From NCBI GenBank assembly GCA_030425645.1, contig JAUHZK010000004.1, positions 125,100 through 180,000 on the forward strand: a stretch of DNA of 54,901 nt, in the 5' to 3' direction. The notes under the pieces were generated by a model that had not been told where the DNA came from, did not search any database, and saw nothing but the letters and a program-made list of their open reading frames with translations. Position 1 is the first letter of the stretch, and each line of letters begins with the position of its first letter. Position numbers and translations under genes: made by a program. Below, in pieces: positions 23,863 to 33,320 of the stretch. The DNA comes from Gammaproteobacteria bacterium. Its GTDB lineage: Bacteria > Pseudomonadota > Gammaproteobacteria > JAPPPA01.

Positions 23863-26489
23863 TCAACAATCTCGCCGCCGCTATTGCCACTAGAGCCGTA
23901 GTTGCCATTGCTATTTGAGTACTGCTCTTGGGGAGCATATTGGCTGCGGAAGGTCTCAAAAATGGCCTCCGGATCGCCGGCCGAGGCCCGTTCGCCGGTG
24001 GTTTTGTTAATGCGTACATTGACGAGCCCATCGGGTAGGTCGGGCAGCACTTGTGGAACGTCTTTGAGTTCTTCGCCCATGTATTCAATCCAAATCGGCA
24101 GTGCCGCGCGGCCGCCGACTTCAGCGCGGCCCAAGGTGTCGACTTCATCAAAGCCAACCCAAGCGACGGCTACGCGTTTAGGTGTGTAGCCTGCAAACCA
24201 GGCGTCTTTTTGGTCGTTGGTGGTGCCGGTTTTGCCGGCTATGTCGCGCCGTTTTAACTGTAGAGCTTTACGCGCGGTGCCTTGGCTGACTACGTCGCGT
24301 AGCATGCTATGCATTAACCAGGCGTTTTCCGGTGTCATGATGCGTTCTGCTAGTACGGGCTCTGGGGCGACAAAGGCGGGTTCTTCGGCGCTGTTGTCTT
24401 CGGTTTCCGTAGTGGTGTCGATTTCGCCGTCAGCGACCGCTTCGTCGTCAGCTGTTTCGGCTAATGTGTTTTCAACGAGGCTGTCGTCAGTCACTAGCGG
24501 CTGTTCTTCCGCGCCTGCCATGCCGACCAATTCTTCGCAGCGATCCTTGCAGATAATCGGCGGGTTGCTTTGCCATACGCGTTGGCCGTTGGCGTCGTTG
24601 ATGTGTTCAATAAAGTGTGCCGGGATACGGAAGCCGCCGTTGGCAAAGGCTGTATAGGCGCTGGCTAATTCGTAGGGGGAGACAACGCTAGAGCCAAGTG
24701 ATAGCGACAGGTCTCGCGGCATATTGTAGGTGTTGAGCCCAAATTTGCCGGCGTAGTTAATGGTGTGATTTAGACCAATGTCTTGCAGGATGCGGATCGA
24801 TACTAGGTTGCGCGAATGCGTTAGCGCCCAACGTAAGCGGGTGGGGCCGAAGAATTTGCCGCTGTAGTTTTCTGGGCGCCAGCTGGTTTCCAGTTTGTCG
24901 TCCTCAAAAACCACCGGCGCGTCATTAATGATGGTGGCCGCGGTATAGCCTTTTTCTAAGGCCGCTGAATACAAAAATGGCTTGAAGCTAGAGCCCGGCT
25001 GGCGGCGGCTCTGTACGGCGCGATTAAACTTACTATGGTAAAAATCGTAGCCTCCGCTTAGGGCTAGTAGAGCACCGTTTTCTGGGTTTAGAGACACCAA
25101 GGCACCTTGGGCTTTGGGGATCTGCGCGAGCGTCCAGTCTTGGCGTTCTGCCTGTGTCTCAGGGTCGGTTTTTTTGCCGCGTGCACGCAGTCGAATGAGG
25201 TCGCCGACTTTTAGTACATCGGTTGCGGTTTGCGGTGCTTCGCCCACTCGGTTGTTGTCTATATAGGCTTTGGCCCAGCTGAGGTCGTCCCAATCTAATT
25301 CGACGGTGCCGATGCTGCGAGCTTCGACCGTGGCACTCTGCTCGCCAAGCGCAGTGACGATGGCGGGTACCAGGTCGCCAACCGTAGTCTTGCTGGATAA
25401 GTAATCCTGTAGCGCATCGGCTTGCGTAATTTGAATATCTTGGTTTTCTTCTTCGCTATTGGCTTTGGCGACAATGGCGGCAATGTCGACATCGGCTTCG
25501 CTGCCGCGCCAACCGTGTCGGCGGTCGTAGTTTTGTAGTCCGGAACGCAGCGCCCGGTTGGCTGCTTGTTGGCTGTCGCTGTGAACGGTGGTGTAGACGT
25601 GGAAGCCGCTGTTGTAAACCTCGGTGCCGTACTCCTTAACCAGTTTGGCGCGCACCATTTCCGCTACGTAGCCAGCGTCAATGTCGGGCTCAATTGACTG
25701 TAGTTCGGCGCTAATGTCTTCGGCCTGCGCGGCGGCGAGCATATTGTCGTCAATATGCTGGAGCTGATGCATGCGGCGCAGCACGTAGTTGCGGCGTTGC
25801 AGTGCACGGCGTGGATTGGCAATGGGGTTGTAGCGCGATGGTGCTTTTGGCAGGCCGGCGATCATTGCGGCCTGGGAAAGGCTTAGCTCGTCGAGAGTTT
25901 TGCCATAGTAGACCTGTGCCGCAGCAGCAACGCCATAGGCGCGTTTGCCAAGATAAATTTTGTTTAGATATAAGGACAGGATTTCTTCTTTGCTGAGTTC
26001 GCGCTCAATCTTTAGCGCTAGGAAGATTTCCAGTAATTTCCGTTTGTAGCTTTTTTCTGGGCTCAGGAAGAAGTTTCGTGCCACTTGCATGGTGATGGTT
26101 GAGCCGCCTTGTCCGCGGGTGCCGGTGGCAATTAAATGCCCGACAGCGCGTACGAGGCCTTGCCAGTCAACGCCGGGGTGTTCGAAGAAGCGATCATCTT
26201 CTGAGGATAGAAAAGCTTGAATGAGTTGCTCGGGTACTTCGTTGTAGGCTACCGGTGTGCGGCGCTGCGTGCCGTATTCGGCAATTAACTTTTGATCCGC
26301 GCTATAGATGCGCAGAGGCACCTCTAGGGCGAAGTCAGTGCGGGTATCTATTTCCGGCAACTGTTTGGACAGTACGCTGTAGGCCACTAAAAAGGCGACT
26401 AGGCCAAGTGCGAGTGCTGCGAACCCCGAGGCGCTTAAAATCGCCAGCAGCTTGAATGCTTTCATAGATCTCTTGAGTAATTTGAACAA
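23850..26489 (-). CDS. mrcA: Penicillin-binding protein 1A, bifunctional
   Basis: 879 residues (ponA in Pseudomonas nomenclature). One N-terminal membrane helix (about 13-37) is followed by the glycosyltransferase domain with SSEDDRFFEHPGVDWQG, GGSTITMQVARNFFL and KIYLGKRAYGVAAAAQVYYGK. The transpeptidase domain has the nucleophile motif SSFKPF (SxxK), SRN and KTGTTND. A long acidic insert (about 60 residues, rich in Asp, Glu and Thr) lies between SRN and KTG. It polymerises and cross-links peptidoglycan in the periplasm. It diverges from pilM, the classical gammaproteobacterial arrangement. Confidence 0.95.
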   Translation of the reverse strand: MFKLLKRSMKAFKLLAILSASGFAALALGLVAFLVAYSVLSKQLPEIDTRTDFALEVPLRIYSADQKLIAEYGTQRRTPVAYNEVPEQLIQAFLSSEDDRFFEHPGVDWQGLVRAVGHLIATGTRGQGGSTITMQVARNFFLSPEKSYKRKLLEIFLALKIERELSKEEILSLYLNKIYLGKRAYGVAAAAQVYYGKTLDELSLSQAAMIAGLPKAPSRYNPIANPRRALQRRNYVLRRMHQLQHIDDNMLAAAQAEDISAELQSIEPDIDAGYVAEMVRAKLVKEYGTEVYNSGFHVYTTVHSDSQQAANRALRSGLQNYDRRHGWRGSEADVDIAAIVAKANSEEENQDIQITQADALQDYLSSKTTVGDLVPAIVTALGEQSATVEARSIGTVELDWDDLSWAKAYIDNNRVGEAPQTATDVLKVGDLIRLRARGKKTDPETQAERQDWTLAQIPKAQGALVSLNPENGALLALSGGYDFYHSKFNRAVQSRRQPGSSFKPFLYSAALEKGYTAATIINDAPVVFEDDKLETSWRPENYSGKFFGPTRLRWALTHSRNLVSIRILQDIGLNHTINYAGKFGLNTYNMPRDLSLSLGSSVVSPYELASAYTAFANGGFRIPAHFIEHINDANGQRVWQSNPPIICKDRCEELVGMAGAEEQPLVTDDSLVENTLAETADDEAVADGEIDTTTETEDNSAEEPAFVAPEPVLAERIMTPENAWLMHSMLRDVVSQGTARKALQLKRRDIAGKTGTTNDQKDAWFAGYTPKRVAVAWVGFDEVDTLGRAEVGGRAALPIWIEYMGEELKDVPQVLPDLPDGLVNVRINKTTGERASAGDPEAIFETFRSQYAPQEQYSNSNGNYGSSGNSGGEIVEELF

Positions 26490-26617
26490 TGCAGGGCCAT
26501 ATTATGCCCATAACCGGTATATTAAGTGTGGCTGTCGGTCACAACAGCCGATATAGTTATGAGTAATACTATAAAAATATAGAGGGGCAAGGGGTTCGCC
26601 TCACACGGGCTTTACGA
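26490..26617. promoter_or_regulatory. Divergent ponA / pilM promoter region with inverted repeat
   Basis: This 128-base AT-rich region holds several TATA-like boxes (around 26550 and 26570) and an inverted repeat GGCTGT-N8-ACAGCC at 26530-26549. The repeat is a candidate operator between the cell-wall synthase and the pilus operon. Confidence 0.35.
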
Positions 26618-27685
26618 ATGGGTTTTTTGGATCGCAAACCAACGTCAGCTGTCGGTATTGATATCAGTACCTCGGCTATCAAAATGCTTGAACTGCGTAA
26701 GCAGGGCAAGGGTTACCGCGTGGAAAGCTACGCAGCCGTGCCATTGGCTGATGACGTGGTGGTGGATCACCAAATCAAAGAGATCGAAGCCGTTGGTACA
26801 GCGATTGCCAAAGCGGTGGAGCGCTCACGTAGTAAGACCAAGCAAGCGGCTGTGGCATTAGCCGGTTCCCAAGTGATTAGTAAGACCCTCACCATGCCCG
26901 CTGGCTTGAGCGATGACGAGCTTGAGCAGCAGATTGCGATTGAAGCTGATCACTACATTCCCTTTCCGCTTGATGAAGTGAATTTTGACTTTGAGGTGCT
27001 AGGCCCAGTAGATGGTGAAGAAGGGCAGGTAGAAGTGCTTTTGGTGGCGTCGCGCACTGAGCAAGTGGAGCAACGTGTTGCCGCGCTTGAGGTGGGTGGT
27101 TTGTTGCCACAGGTGGTGGACGTTGAGCCTTTTGTGATGGAAAACGCGGCGTATTTGCTGCGGCACCAGATGCCGAATGACGGTGAGGGTGCGACCGTGG
27201 CCTTGTTTGACGTCGGTGCAACAACGGCATCCGCCACCATCTTGCATGACCTTAAGGCCGTTTATACGCGTGAACAAGTATTTGGCGGCCGCCAATTAAC
27301 CGACGAAATTATGGACCGTTACGGCCTTACTTTTGCCGAGGCTGGCTTGGCGAAAAAAACCGGTGAAGGCTTGCCAGAGGGTTATCAGCAAGAGGTTATC
27401 CAGCCATTTGTTGCTGATTTGGTGCAGGTTGTGAATCGCGCCTTGCAGTTGTTTTATTCCTCAACCCCGCGTTATGGCAAAGTTGACATGGTTATTTTGG
27501 CCGGCGGCGTTGCCACTATGCCAAACGTAGCGGAGATGGTTGAGGAGCATTTGGATGTGGCCTGTGTGGTCGCAAACCCATTTCAGGATATGCAGGTCAG
27601 CACACACGCCAATCCGAACGCCTTAGAAAGAGATATGCCAGCGCTGATGATTGCGGCGGGATTAGCGATGCGAGGTCTAGACTAA
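26618..27685 (+). CDS. pilM: Type IV pilus inner-membrane platform protein PilM
   Basis: 355 residues, an actin-like ATPase fold. It starts SAVGIDISTSAIKMLELRK (phosphate-1 motif), has ALFDVGATTASATILHD (phosphate-2) and VILAGGVATMPNVAEMVEEHLDV (adenosine motif). PilM is cytoplasmic and binds the N-terminal tail of PilN. It is the first of five pilus genes, with a 2-base gap before pilN. Confidence 0.96.
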   Translation: MGFLDRKPTSAVGIDISTSAIKMLELRKQGKGYRVESYAAVPLADDVVVDHQIKEIEAVGTAIAKAVERSRSKTKQAAVALAGSQVISKTLTMPAGLSDDELEQQIAIEADHYIPFPLDEVNFDFEVLGPVDGEEGQVEVLLVASRTEQVEQRVAALEVGGLLPQVVDVEPFVMENAAYLLRHQMPNDGEGATVALFDVGATTASATILHDLKAVYTREQVFGGRQLTDEIMDRYGLTFAEAGLAKKTGEGLPEGYQQEVIQPFVADLVQVVNRALQLFYSSTPRYGKVDMVILAGGVATMPNVAEMVEEHLDVACVVANPFQDMQVSTHANPNALERDMPALMIAAGLAMRGLD

Positions 27686-27687
27686 CC

Positions 27688-28257
27688 GTGGCGCGTATTA
27701 ATTTGCTGCCATGGCGGGAAGAGCGCCGTGCCGCTAAGCAAAAGCGGCTGGTGATAGCGACCGTGGCGGCTGTGGTAGTAACTGTGTTGGTCGTAGCGGC
27801 GGTTTGGTATGGCTACTTAACAGCCATAGAGCATCAAACTGCTCGTAATGACCGGTTGCGGGCCGAAATTGCCGAGTTAGATAAGAAAATCACCGAGATT
27901 CGTGAATTAGAACGGCTTAAAAGCCAGTTGTTGTCACGTATGGAAGTGGTTGAAAACTTGCAGGCCAGCCGCTCGGCGCCTGTGCACTTCTTTAATGAAA
28001 TTACTCGCACCTTGCCAGAGGGCGTATATCTAGATTCGGTCGCCATGAGTGGTCAGAATCTAACGATTGTCGGAGAGGCGCAGTCGAATGCGCGGGTGTC
28101 GGCCTATATGCGTGCCTTGGAGTCTTCTCCCTGGTTTGCTGAGCCTGAGTTGGTGGTGATTAAAACGCAGGCCAATGGTGTTGTGCGTAGCAGTAGTTTT
28201 ACCCTACGGGTTAGGCAGCTCGCAGAAGAGAAAACGGATGAGGAGGACGCCTCATGA
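27688..28257 (+). CDS. pilN: Type IV pilus alignment protein PilN
   Basis: 189 residues from a GTG start. The N-terminal cytoplasmic motif ARINLLPWREERR binds PilM. A single membrane helix (about 22-44) and a coiled-coil periplasmic part (about 45-95) come before a ferredoxin-like domain. It forms the alignment complex with PilM, PilO and PilP. The end overlaps pilO by four bases. Confidence 0.95.
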   Translation: MARINLLPWREERRAAKQKRLVIATVAAVVVTVLVVAAVWYGYLTAIEHQTARNDRLRAEIAELDKKITEIRELERLKSQLLSRMEVVENLQASRSAPVHFFNEITRTLPEGVYLDSVAMSGQNLTIVGEAQSNARVSAYMRALESSPWFAEPELVVIKTQANGVVRSSSFTLRVRQLAEEKTDEEDAS

Positions 28258-28865
28258 CGTTAGATGACCTACGCAATTTAGACGTCAATGACATTGGCCG
28301 TTGGCCTGGTGTCATGCAGGCAGTGGTGGTTGGTTTGCTCTGTGCCATGCTGGCATTTGGTGGCTACTGGTTTGTGATCAAGGATCAAGTGCAGGCGCTT
28401 GAGCAGGTGCGGGAACAAGAGGGCACCTTGCGAGTGCGTTTTGAAGCCAAGCAACGTAAAGCCGCCGGCTTAGAAGATTACAAGGCGCAGCTTGCCGAGA
28501 TGGAAGAGCGTTTCGGTTATATGTTGCGGCAGTTGCCGGGGCGCAAGGAAGTGGCGAGTCTGTTACAAGACGTATCGCAGTTGAGGGTCTCGAGTGGCTT
28601 GGAAGAGCGTTTATTCCAGCCGCAATCGGAACAGCCGCTCGACTTCTACGCGGAGTTGCCGATTCGTATTACCTTGGTTGGTGGTTTTCATCAGTACGGC
28701 AGTTTTGCCGAAGGGGTCGCTGCGTTGCCGCGTATTGTGACCTTGCACGACATCACTTTGACGCGCGCTAAGCAGCGCGGCCGTAATAAGGATGTCAACG
28801 TCGAGCTGCCGCTAGTCATGACGGCCACTGCTAAAACTTATCGTTACTTAGAGGAGGGCGAGTAA
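28254..28865 (+). CDS. pilO: Type IV pilus alignment protein PilO
   Basis: 203 residues. A short cytoplasmic N-terminus is followed by one membrane helix (about 20-42), a coiled coil and the conserved ELPIRITLVGGFHQYGSFAEGVAALPRIVTLHDI block. It pairs with PilN in the periplasm. The stop codon shares one base with the pilP start. Confidence 0.95.
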   Translation: MTLDDLRNLDVNDIGRWPGVMQAVVVGLLCAMLAFGGYWFVIKDQVQALEQVREQEGTLRVRFEAKQRKAAGLEDYKAQLAEMEERFGYMLRQLPGRKEVASLLQDVSQLRVSSGLEERLFQPQSEQPLDFYAELPIRITLVGGFHQYGSFAEGVAALPRIVTLHDITLTRAKQRGRNKDVNVELPLVMTATAKTYRYLEEGE

Positions 28866-29404
28866 TGCGCCTGGCTTTAAGTGTTGGTTTGTTGCTGTTG
28901 TTGGCGGCCTGCGGGCGCGAGATGGCCGATCTTGAGAGTTATATTGCCGACGTCAAAGAGCGTCCGGCAGGGAAATTACCGCCGATACCCGAGATTGCGC
29001 CCTATGAACCAGCGCCTTATGTGGTGGGTGAATTGCGCGATCCTTTTGTGCCGAACGAAATTTTTAATCCTGAAGAAAGCGTAGAGCCGGATACGCCAAC
29101 CGACGGGCCGCGCCCCGTGGCTGGGCGTGAAAAAGAGCCCCTAGAGGCGTTTCCATTAGATAGCCTGCGTATGGTGGGTAGTCTTCGAATAGCCGGCGTC
29201 CGCTATGCCTTGGTGCGTTCGAGTGAGCCGTTTATTTACCGTGTCCGCGTTGGCGACTATATAGGCCAGAACCATGGTCAAGTACAGTCCGTTAATGATG
29301 CCGGCATGGTCTTGAAGGAATTGTTTGCCGACGGCGCTGGGCGCTGGGTTGAGCGTGAAACGGTGTTGTCATTAACCAACACGGCCGCCGTTGGTACGAA
29401 ATAG
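28865..29404 (+). CDS. pilP: Type IV pilus lipoprotein PilP
   Basis: 179 residues. A lipoprotein signal ends in LLLAACG, followed by a Pro-rich disordered stretch (RPAGKLPPIPEIAPYEP) and a beta-rich domain from LDSLRMVGSL onward, the HR domain that docks on secretin PilQ. It links the PilMNO platform to the outer-membrane secretin. Confidence 0.94.
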   Translation: MRLALSVGLLLLLAACGREMADLESYIADVKERPAGKLPPIPEIAPYEPAPYVVGELRDPFVPNEIFNPEESVEPDTPTDGPRPVAGREKEPLEAFPLDSLRMVGSLRIAGVRYALVRSSEPFIYRVRVGDYIGQNHGQVQSVNDAGMVLKELFADGAGRWVERETVLSLTNTAAVGTK

Positions 29405-29421
29405 ATTTAGGAGATGGTCGT

Positions 29422-31545
29422 TTGAAACATACCAGAGCGAATAGCCAAATGGGTATAACAAAAGCCTTAGCTGCCGTGGTGCTATGGGGGTTGGCTGTAG
29501 CTTTGCCGAGCTACGCTGCTGAACTACAAAGTATTCAGTACCAAGACCTTGCCGGTAGTGGTGGTAATTTGGTGCTGCAATTTGATCAGCCGCCGGGGCC
29601 GGTAAACAGCTTTAGCGTTGAGCAGCCTGCTCGTATTTCCTTGGATTTTCCTGGGGTTTCGGCTGTCTCGGCGGCGCGCAACCAATCTATTAATCAAGGT
29701 GGCGTACGCCAGGTAATCGCGGCAGCAGCCAATGGGCGCGCGCGGGTAGTAGTGGCCTTAGATAACGCCGCGCCCTGGTATGTGTCTGAAAATGGTAGCC
29801 AGGTAGTCTTGCGTATTAACCAAGTTGAACCCCGAAACTCTGGCGCTGCGGCACCTGTATTGGCGGCTGCGCCTACCACAGTGCCGGCGCGTAAAGCGGA
29901 TGCTTTGCCGCAGCTGCAAGACGTTGAGTTCAAACGTGCTGTTAACGGCGCGGCGCAAATTATTATGAAGTTTGATCAGCCAGGTGTGCGTCCTGACATT
30001 AAGCAGCAAGGTACGCGGGTGTTGGTGGATGCCTCAGCGTTAACCGTGCCGACTCGGCTACTGCAAAAGTATGACGTGACCGATTTTGGCACCGCTGTTA
30101 CTAGTTTTGATGTCCTAAAGCGCAAAACGGGTATGCGTTTGCAGGTAAATACGGCGGGTGATTTTGAGCATGTTGCTTGGCAATCTGACCAGCAGTGGGT
30201 GCTTGAGCTGCGACGATTAACCGTTAAGGAGAAGAAAGAAAAATTTCCTTATAGCGGTGAAAAAGTAAACCTCAACTTCCAAGATATTGAAGTGCGAGCG
30301 TTGCTGGAAATTTTGGCCGATGTGGCGAGCCTGAATATCGTTGTCTCTGATACCGTAACCGGCAGTATTACGTTGCGGCTTACTGAGGTGCCTTGGGATC
30401 AAGCTTTAGACATTATTTTGGAAACCAAGGGCTACGACAAGCGTACGGTTGGCAATATTGTCTATGTGGCGCCGTTTGACGAGCTTGCGGCACGCGAGCA
30501 GAAAGAGCGAGAGGTGGCGCTGAAGCAGCAGGAGTTGGCGCCGCTGCGGAGTGAGTTGATTCAGGTGAACTATGCCAAGGCCGATGAAATGGCGGCATTG
30601 TTGCGCGGTGCCGAGAGCGCGAGTCTATTGTCGGACCGTGGCACCGTGTCGGTTGATGAGCGTACCAATGCCTTGCTGGTGAATGACACGCCGGAGAAAC
30701 TGGAAGAAGTGCGGGCTCTGGTGGAGCGTTTGGATATACCGGTGCGGCAGGTGCTGATTGAGTCGCGTATTGTGATTGCCAGCGATAACTTTACTCATGA
30801 GCTAGGTGTTCGGTTTGGGGCGACGACTATTCAGCGTTCTGGCGATGGAGCTATTGCCTTTGGTGGCAGCGCCGAAGCCGCTGACTTCTTAATTGACGGT
30901 TTTCGTCAAAATGGTCTGCCGACTGCGCCGCCAAGCTTGGGCGATCGGCTGAATGTAAGTTTGCCGACGGCTTCCCCGGCCGGGAGCTTTGGCTTGGCCA
31001 TTTTGCAGCCTGACTACTTGTTGGATTTGGAGCTTTCTGCGCTTCAGGCTGAAGGCCAGGGCGAGGTGGTTTCAAACCCAAGGATTATTACCGCGAATCA
31101 AAAGCAGGCGAGCATTGAGCAAGGCGTGGAAGTGCCTTTTCAAACGGCCAGCGACGGCGGCACTAATGTGCAGTTTAAGAAAGCGACTTTGCGTCTGGCG
31201 GTGGTGCCCCAGATTACGCCCGATAACCGCATCATTATGGACTTGGAAGTGAACAAGGATGCCATTGGACAAACGGTACCAAGTGGCGTGGAAGGCGGTT
31301 TTATTCCAAGTATCGATACTCGCCAGGTCAAAACGCAGGTTTTAGTAGAAGACGGCGAGACGGTGGTATTGGGTGGTATTTACGAAACTTCACGAACAGA
31401 AGCGGAGTCCAAGGTGCCGTTGTTGGGGGATATTCCGGTGTTGGGGGCGCTATTTAGAAGCAAGCGCAATACCAACGATAAGGTGGAGTTGTTGATTTTT
31501 GTAACGCCTCGAATCTTGCATGAAGGTTTGGAGGTTGGGCAGTAG
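29422..31545 (+). CDS. pilQ: Type IV pilus secretin PilQ
   Basis: 707 residues from a TTG start; AGGAG at 29409-29413 sits eight bases upstream. An in-frame ATG at 29449 is the alternative. After a signal peptide (ends SYA) there are two AMIN domains (about 35-135 and 160-265) that bind peptidoglycan, then a secretin/TonB short domain (VNLNFQDIEVRALLEILADVA), N1-type domains, and the secretin core with VLIESRIVIAS, GEVVSNPRIITANQKQASIEQGVEVPFQT and VLEDGETVVLGGIYE-like motifs near the C-terminus. It forms the outer-membrane pore for the pilus. Confidence 0.95.
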   Translation: MKHTRANSQMGITKALAAVVLWGLAVALPSYAAELQSIQYQDLAGSGGNLVLQFDQPPGPVNSFSVEQPARISLDFPGVSAVSAARNQSINQGGVRQVIAAAANGRARVVVALDNAAPWYVSENGSQVVLRINQVEPRNSGAAAPVLAAAPTTVPARKADALPQLQDVEFKRAVNGAAQIIMKFDQPGVRPDIKQQGTRVLVDASALTVPTRLLQKYDVTDFGTAVTSFDVLKRKTGMRLQVNTAGDFEHVAWQSDQQWVLELRRLTVKEKKEKFPYSGEKVNLNFQDIEVRALLEILADVASLNIVVSDTVTGSITLRLTEVPWDQALDIILETKGYDKRTVGNIVYVAPFDELAAREQKEREVALKQQELAPLRSELIQVNYAKADEMAALLRGAESASLLSDRGTVSVDERTNALLVNDTPEKLEEVRALVERLDIPVRQVLIESRIVIASDNFTHELGVRFGATTIQRSGDGAIAFGGSAEAADFLIDGFRQNGLPTAPPSLGDRLNVSLPTASPAGSFGLAILQPDYLLDLELSALQAEGQGEVVSNPRIITANQKQASIEQGVEVPFQTASDGGTNVQFKKATLRLAVVPQITPDNRIIMDLEVNKDAIGQTVPSGVEGGFIPSIDTRQVKTQVLVEDGETVVLGGIYETSRTEAESKVPLLGDIPVLGALFRSKRNTNDKVELLIFVTPRILHEGLEVGQ

Positions 31546-31559
31546 CCCTAGGATTAATT

Positions 31560-33320
31560 ATGCGTATTGGTTTTTTGGCCCTAGCAGGGGCGGTATTGGT
31601 GGGCTGTGGCGGCGGTGGCGGCAACGCCTTTATTGGTGGCGATGGCGGCTCCGGTACTGTTGGTGCGGTTAATGTTAGCTTGGGTAGCGGCTTCTCACCT
31701 TTTTCTGAGGGATTGGTTGAGATTGACCAGGCTTCCATTAGTGCCGGTGGCAGTACCGTTATTCGGGTGCGTGTGGTCCAAGATGATGGTGCCCCGTTTG
31801 TACAAGAAAGTTTGTCGGCGACGTTTTCTTCGTCCTGTAGTGCGCGAGGCTTGGGGGCGTTTAGTGCTTCAGCGGGGGGCGCTGAGGCAAATAGTTTTGA
31901 ATTCAACCAAGAAGGCGCGATAAGTATTATTTATACGGACCAGGGCTGTAGTGCCTCTGGTCAGGTTGTGAGCAATACAATATCGGCACAAGTGGTAGTA
32001 GATAGCGGTGAGTTGCAGGCGCAGGGCACAGTATCCATCCAGCCGGGTTCGGCGGGGTCGATTTTGCTGGTTAGCCCGACTACGGTGACCGAATTGGCGT
32101 TGCGCGGAGGTGTGGCGACGCCTGCGCGGCCGCAGAGTGCCAATGTTGATTTTCGGGTGGTTGATGACTCCGGTAGTCAGGCGCCAGTGCAAGGGCAGTT
32201 GGTTTGTTTTCAATTGAGTACCACGGTAGGTGGTCTTGAGTTGTCGGTTGATCAAGCGATTACCGGCTCCGATGGCTTGGCCAGAACAACTGTGCGCTCT
32301 GGTAATGTTTCCACGCCGGTGGTGGTAACCGCATCCGTGGCGGGGCCGGCGGCTTCAGCTAGTTGTACTGCGATTCCGACCAATGCCTTGGTAACTCAGA
32401 ATGACAACATTGTGGTTTCTACGGGCTTGCCTGACCAAGACGGTTTTTCGATAGCGGCTGCCACTCTCAATCCAGAAGCCTATACGGCCAATAACCAAAC
32501 CGTGCCGATATCCGTGGCGCTAAATGATCTTTTCAACAACCCGGTGCGGGATGGCGTGTCGGTGTCATTTGTTACCGAGGGCGGCACTATCGATGCTCAG
32601 TGCACCACGGTTAACGGAGGTTGTACGGTCAACTGGGTATCTAATGGTGATCGGCCGTTTGATGGTCGCACCACGATCACCGCGTTTACGGTAGGCGAGG
32701 AGTCATTTGTAGATGCCAACGGTAACGGTCTCTACGATAGCGGCGAGGCCTTTGGTGATGTTGACGAGCCGTTATTTGATGCGGATGAAAATGGTGTTCG
32801 CAGTAATGGGCTCAAATGCCCTGGTGAGACGAGCCCAGCGGCTCCGCGGTGCATAGAAGAGTTCGAAGACTTTAATAGCAATAGTAGTTACGACCTTGCT
32901 AATGGGGCGTTCAACGGAACTCGTTGCGCTACCGGTTGCAGCGCCGACAATAGTTTGTTCGTTTGGACGGAAACCGTGTTGGTGATGGCGCAATCGGCTG
33001 CGTCATTAAGGGTAACGCCGGGGAGCATCAGTATTCCGCAAGACGGTACAGTTGCCGTGTTGCTAGAGGTTTTTGGCACCATGCCCGATGGCAGTGAGCA
33101 GCCAATGCCTGCCGGTACCACGATTGATGTAACCACTGATGTTGGCACGATTAATGGTGATTCGAGTTTCAGTGTAGTCAACACCAACGCGCCGGGGCCA
33201 ACCTTTTATGTGGTCACGGTGGCAGACTCGGGCGACGCCGAGAGTGGCAGCTTTAGGGTTAAGGTGACTTCGCCACTGGGTTTAGAGACCAGTTTCTTGG
33301 TGCCTATCGAGCAGCCTTAA
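31560..33320 (+). CDS. Ig-like (Big_1-type) lipoprotein between pilQ and aroK
   Basis: 586 residues. The lipobox LVGC puts the lipidated Cys at 16, directly followed by a Gly-rich linker. Several repeated beta-sandwich segments resemble bacterial Ig-like domains of the invasin type, each with runs such as AFTVGEESF, VSVSFVTEGGTIDAQC and GTTIDVTTDVGTINGDSS. A stretch near residues 384-411 (DANGNGLYDSGEAFGDVDE, DADENG) looks like a calcium-binding loop pair, and EDFNSNSSYD follows. It carries more cysteines than is usual. It starts 14 bases after pilQ and its stop overlaps the aroK start, so it is in the pilus operon. It may be a surface adhesin or pilus-associated protein; this is inference. 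Confidence 0.82.
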   Translation: MRIGFLALAGAVLVGCGGGGGNAFIGGDGGSGTVGAVNVSLGSGFSPFSEGLVEIDQASISAGGSTVIRVRVVQDDGAPFVQESLSATFSSSCSARGLGAFSASAGGAEANSFEFNQEGAISIIYTDQGCSASGQVVSNTISAQVVVDSGELQAQGTVSIQPGSAGSILLVSPTTVTELALRGGVATPARPQSANVDFRVVDDSGSQAPVQGQLVCFQLSTTVGGLELSVDQAITGSDGLARTTVRSGNVSTPVVVTASVAGPAASASCTAIPTNALVTQNDNIVVSTGLPDQDGFSIAAATLNPEAYTANNQTVPISVALNDLFNNPVRDGVSVSFVTEGGTIDAQCTTVNGGCTVNWVSNGDRPFDGRTTITAFTVGEESFVDANGNGLYDSGEAFGDVDEPLFDADENGVRSNGLKCPGETSPAAPRCIEEFEDFNSNSSYDLANGAFNGTRCATGCSADNSLFVWTETVLVMAQSAASLRVTPGSISIPQDGTVAVLLEVFGTMPDGSEQPMPAGTTIDVTTDVGTINGDSSFSVVNTNAPGPTFYVVTVADSGDAESGSFRVKVTSPLGLETSFLVPIEQP

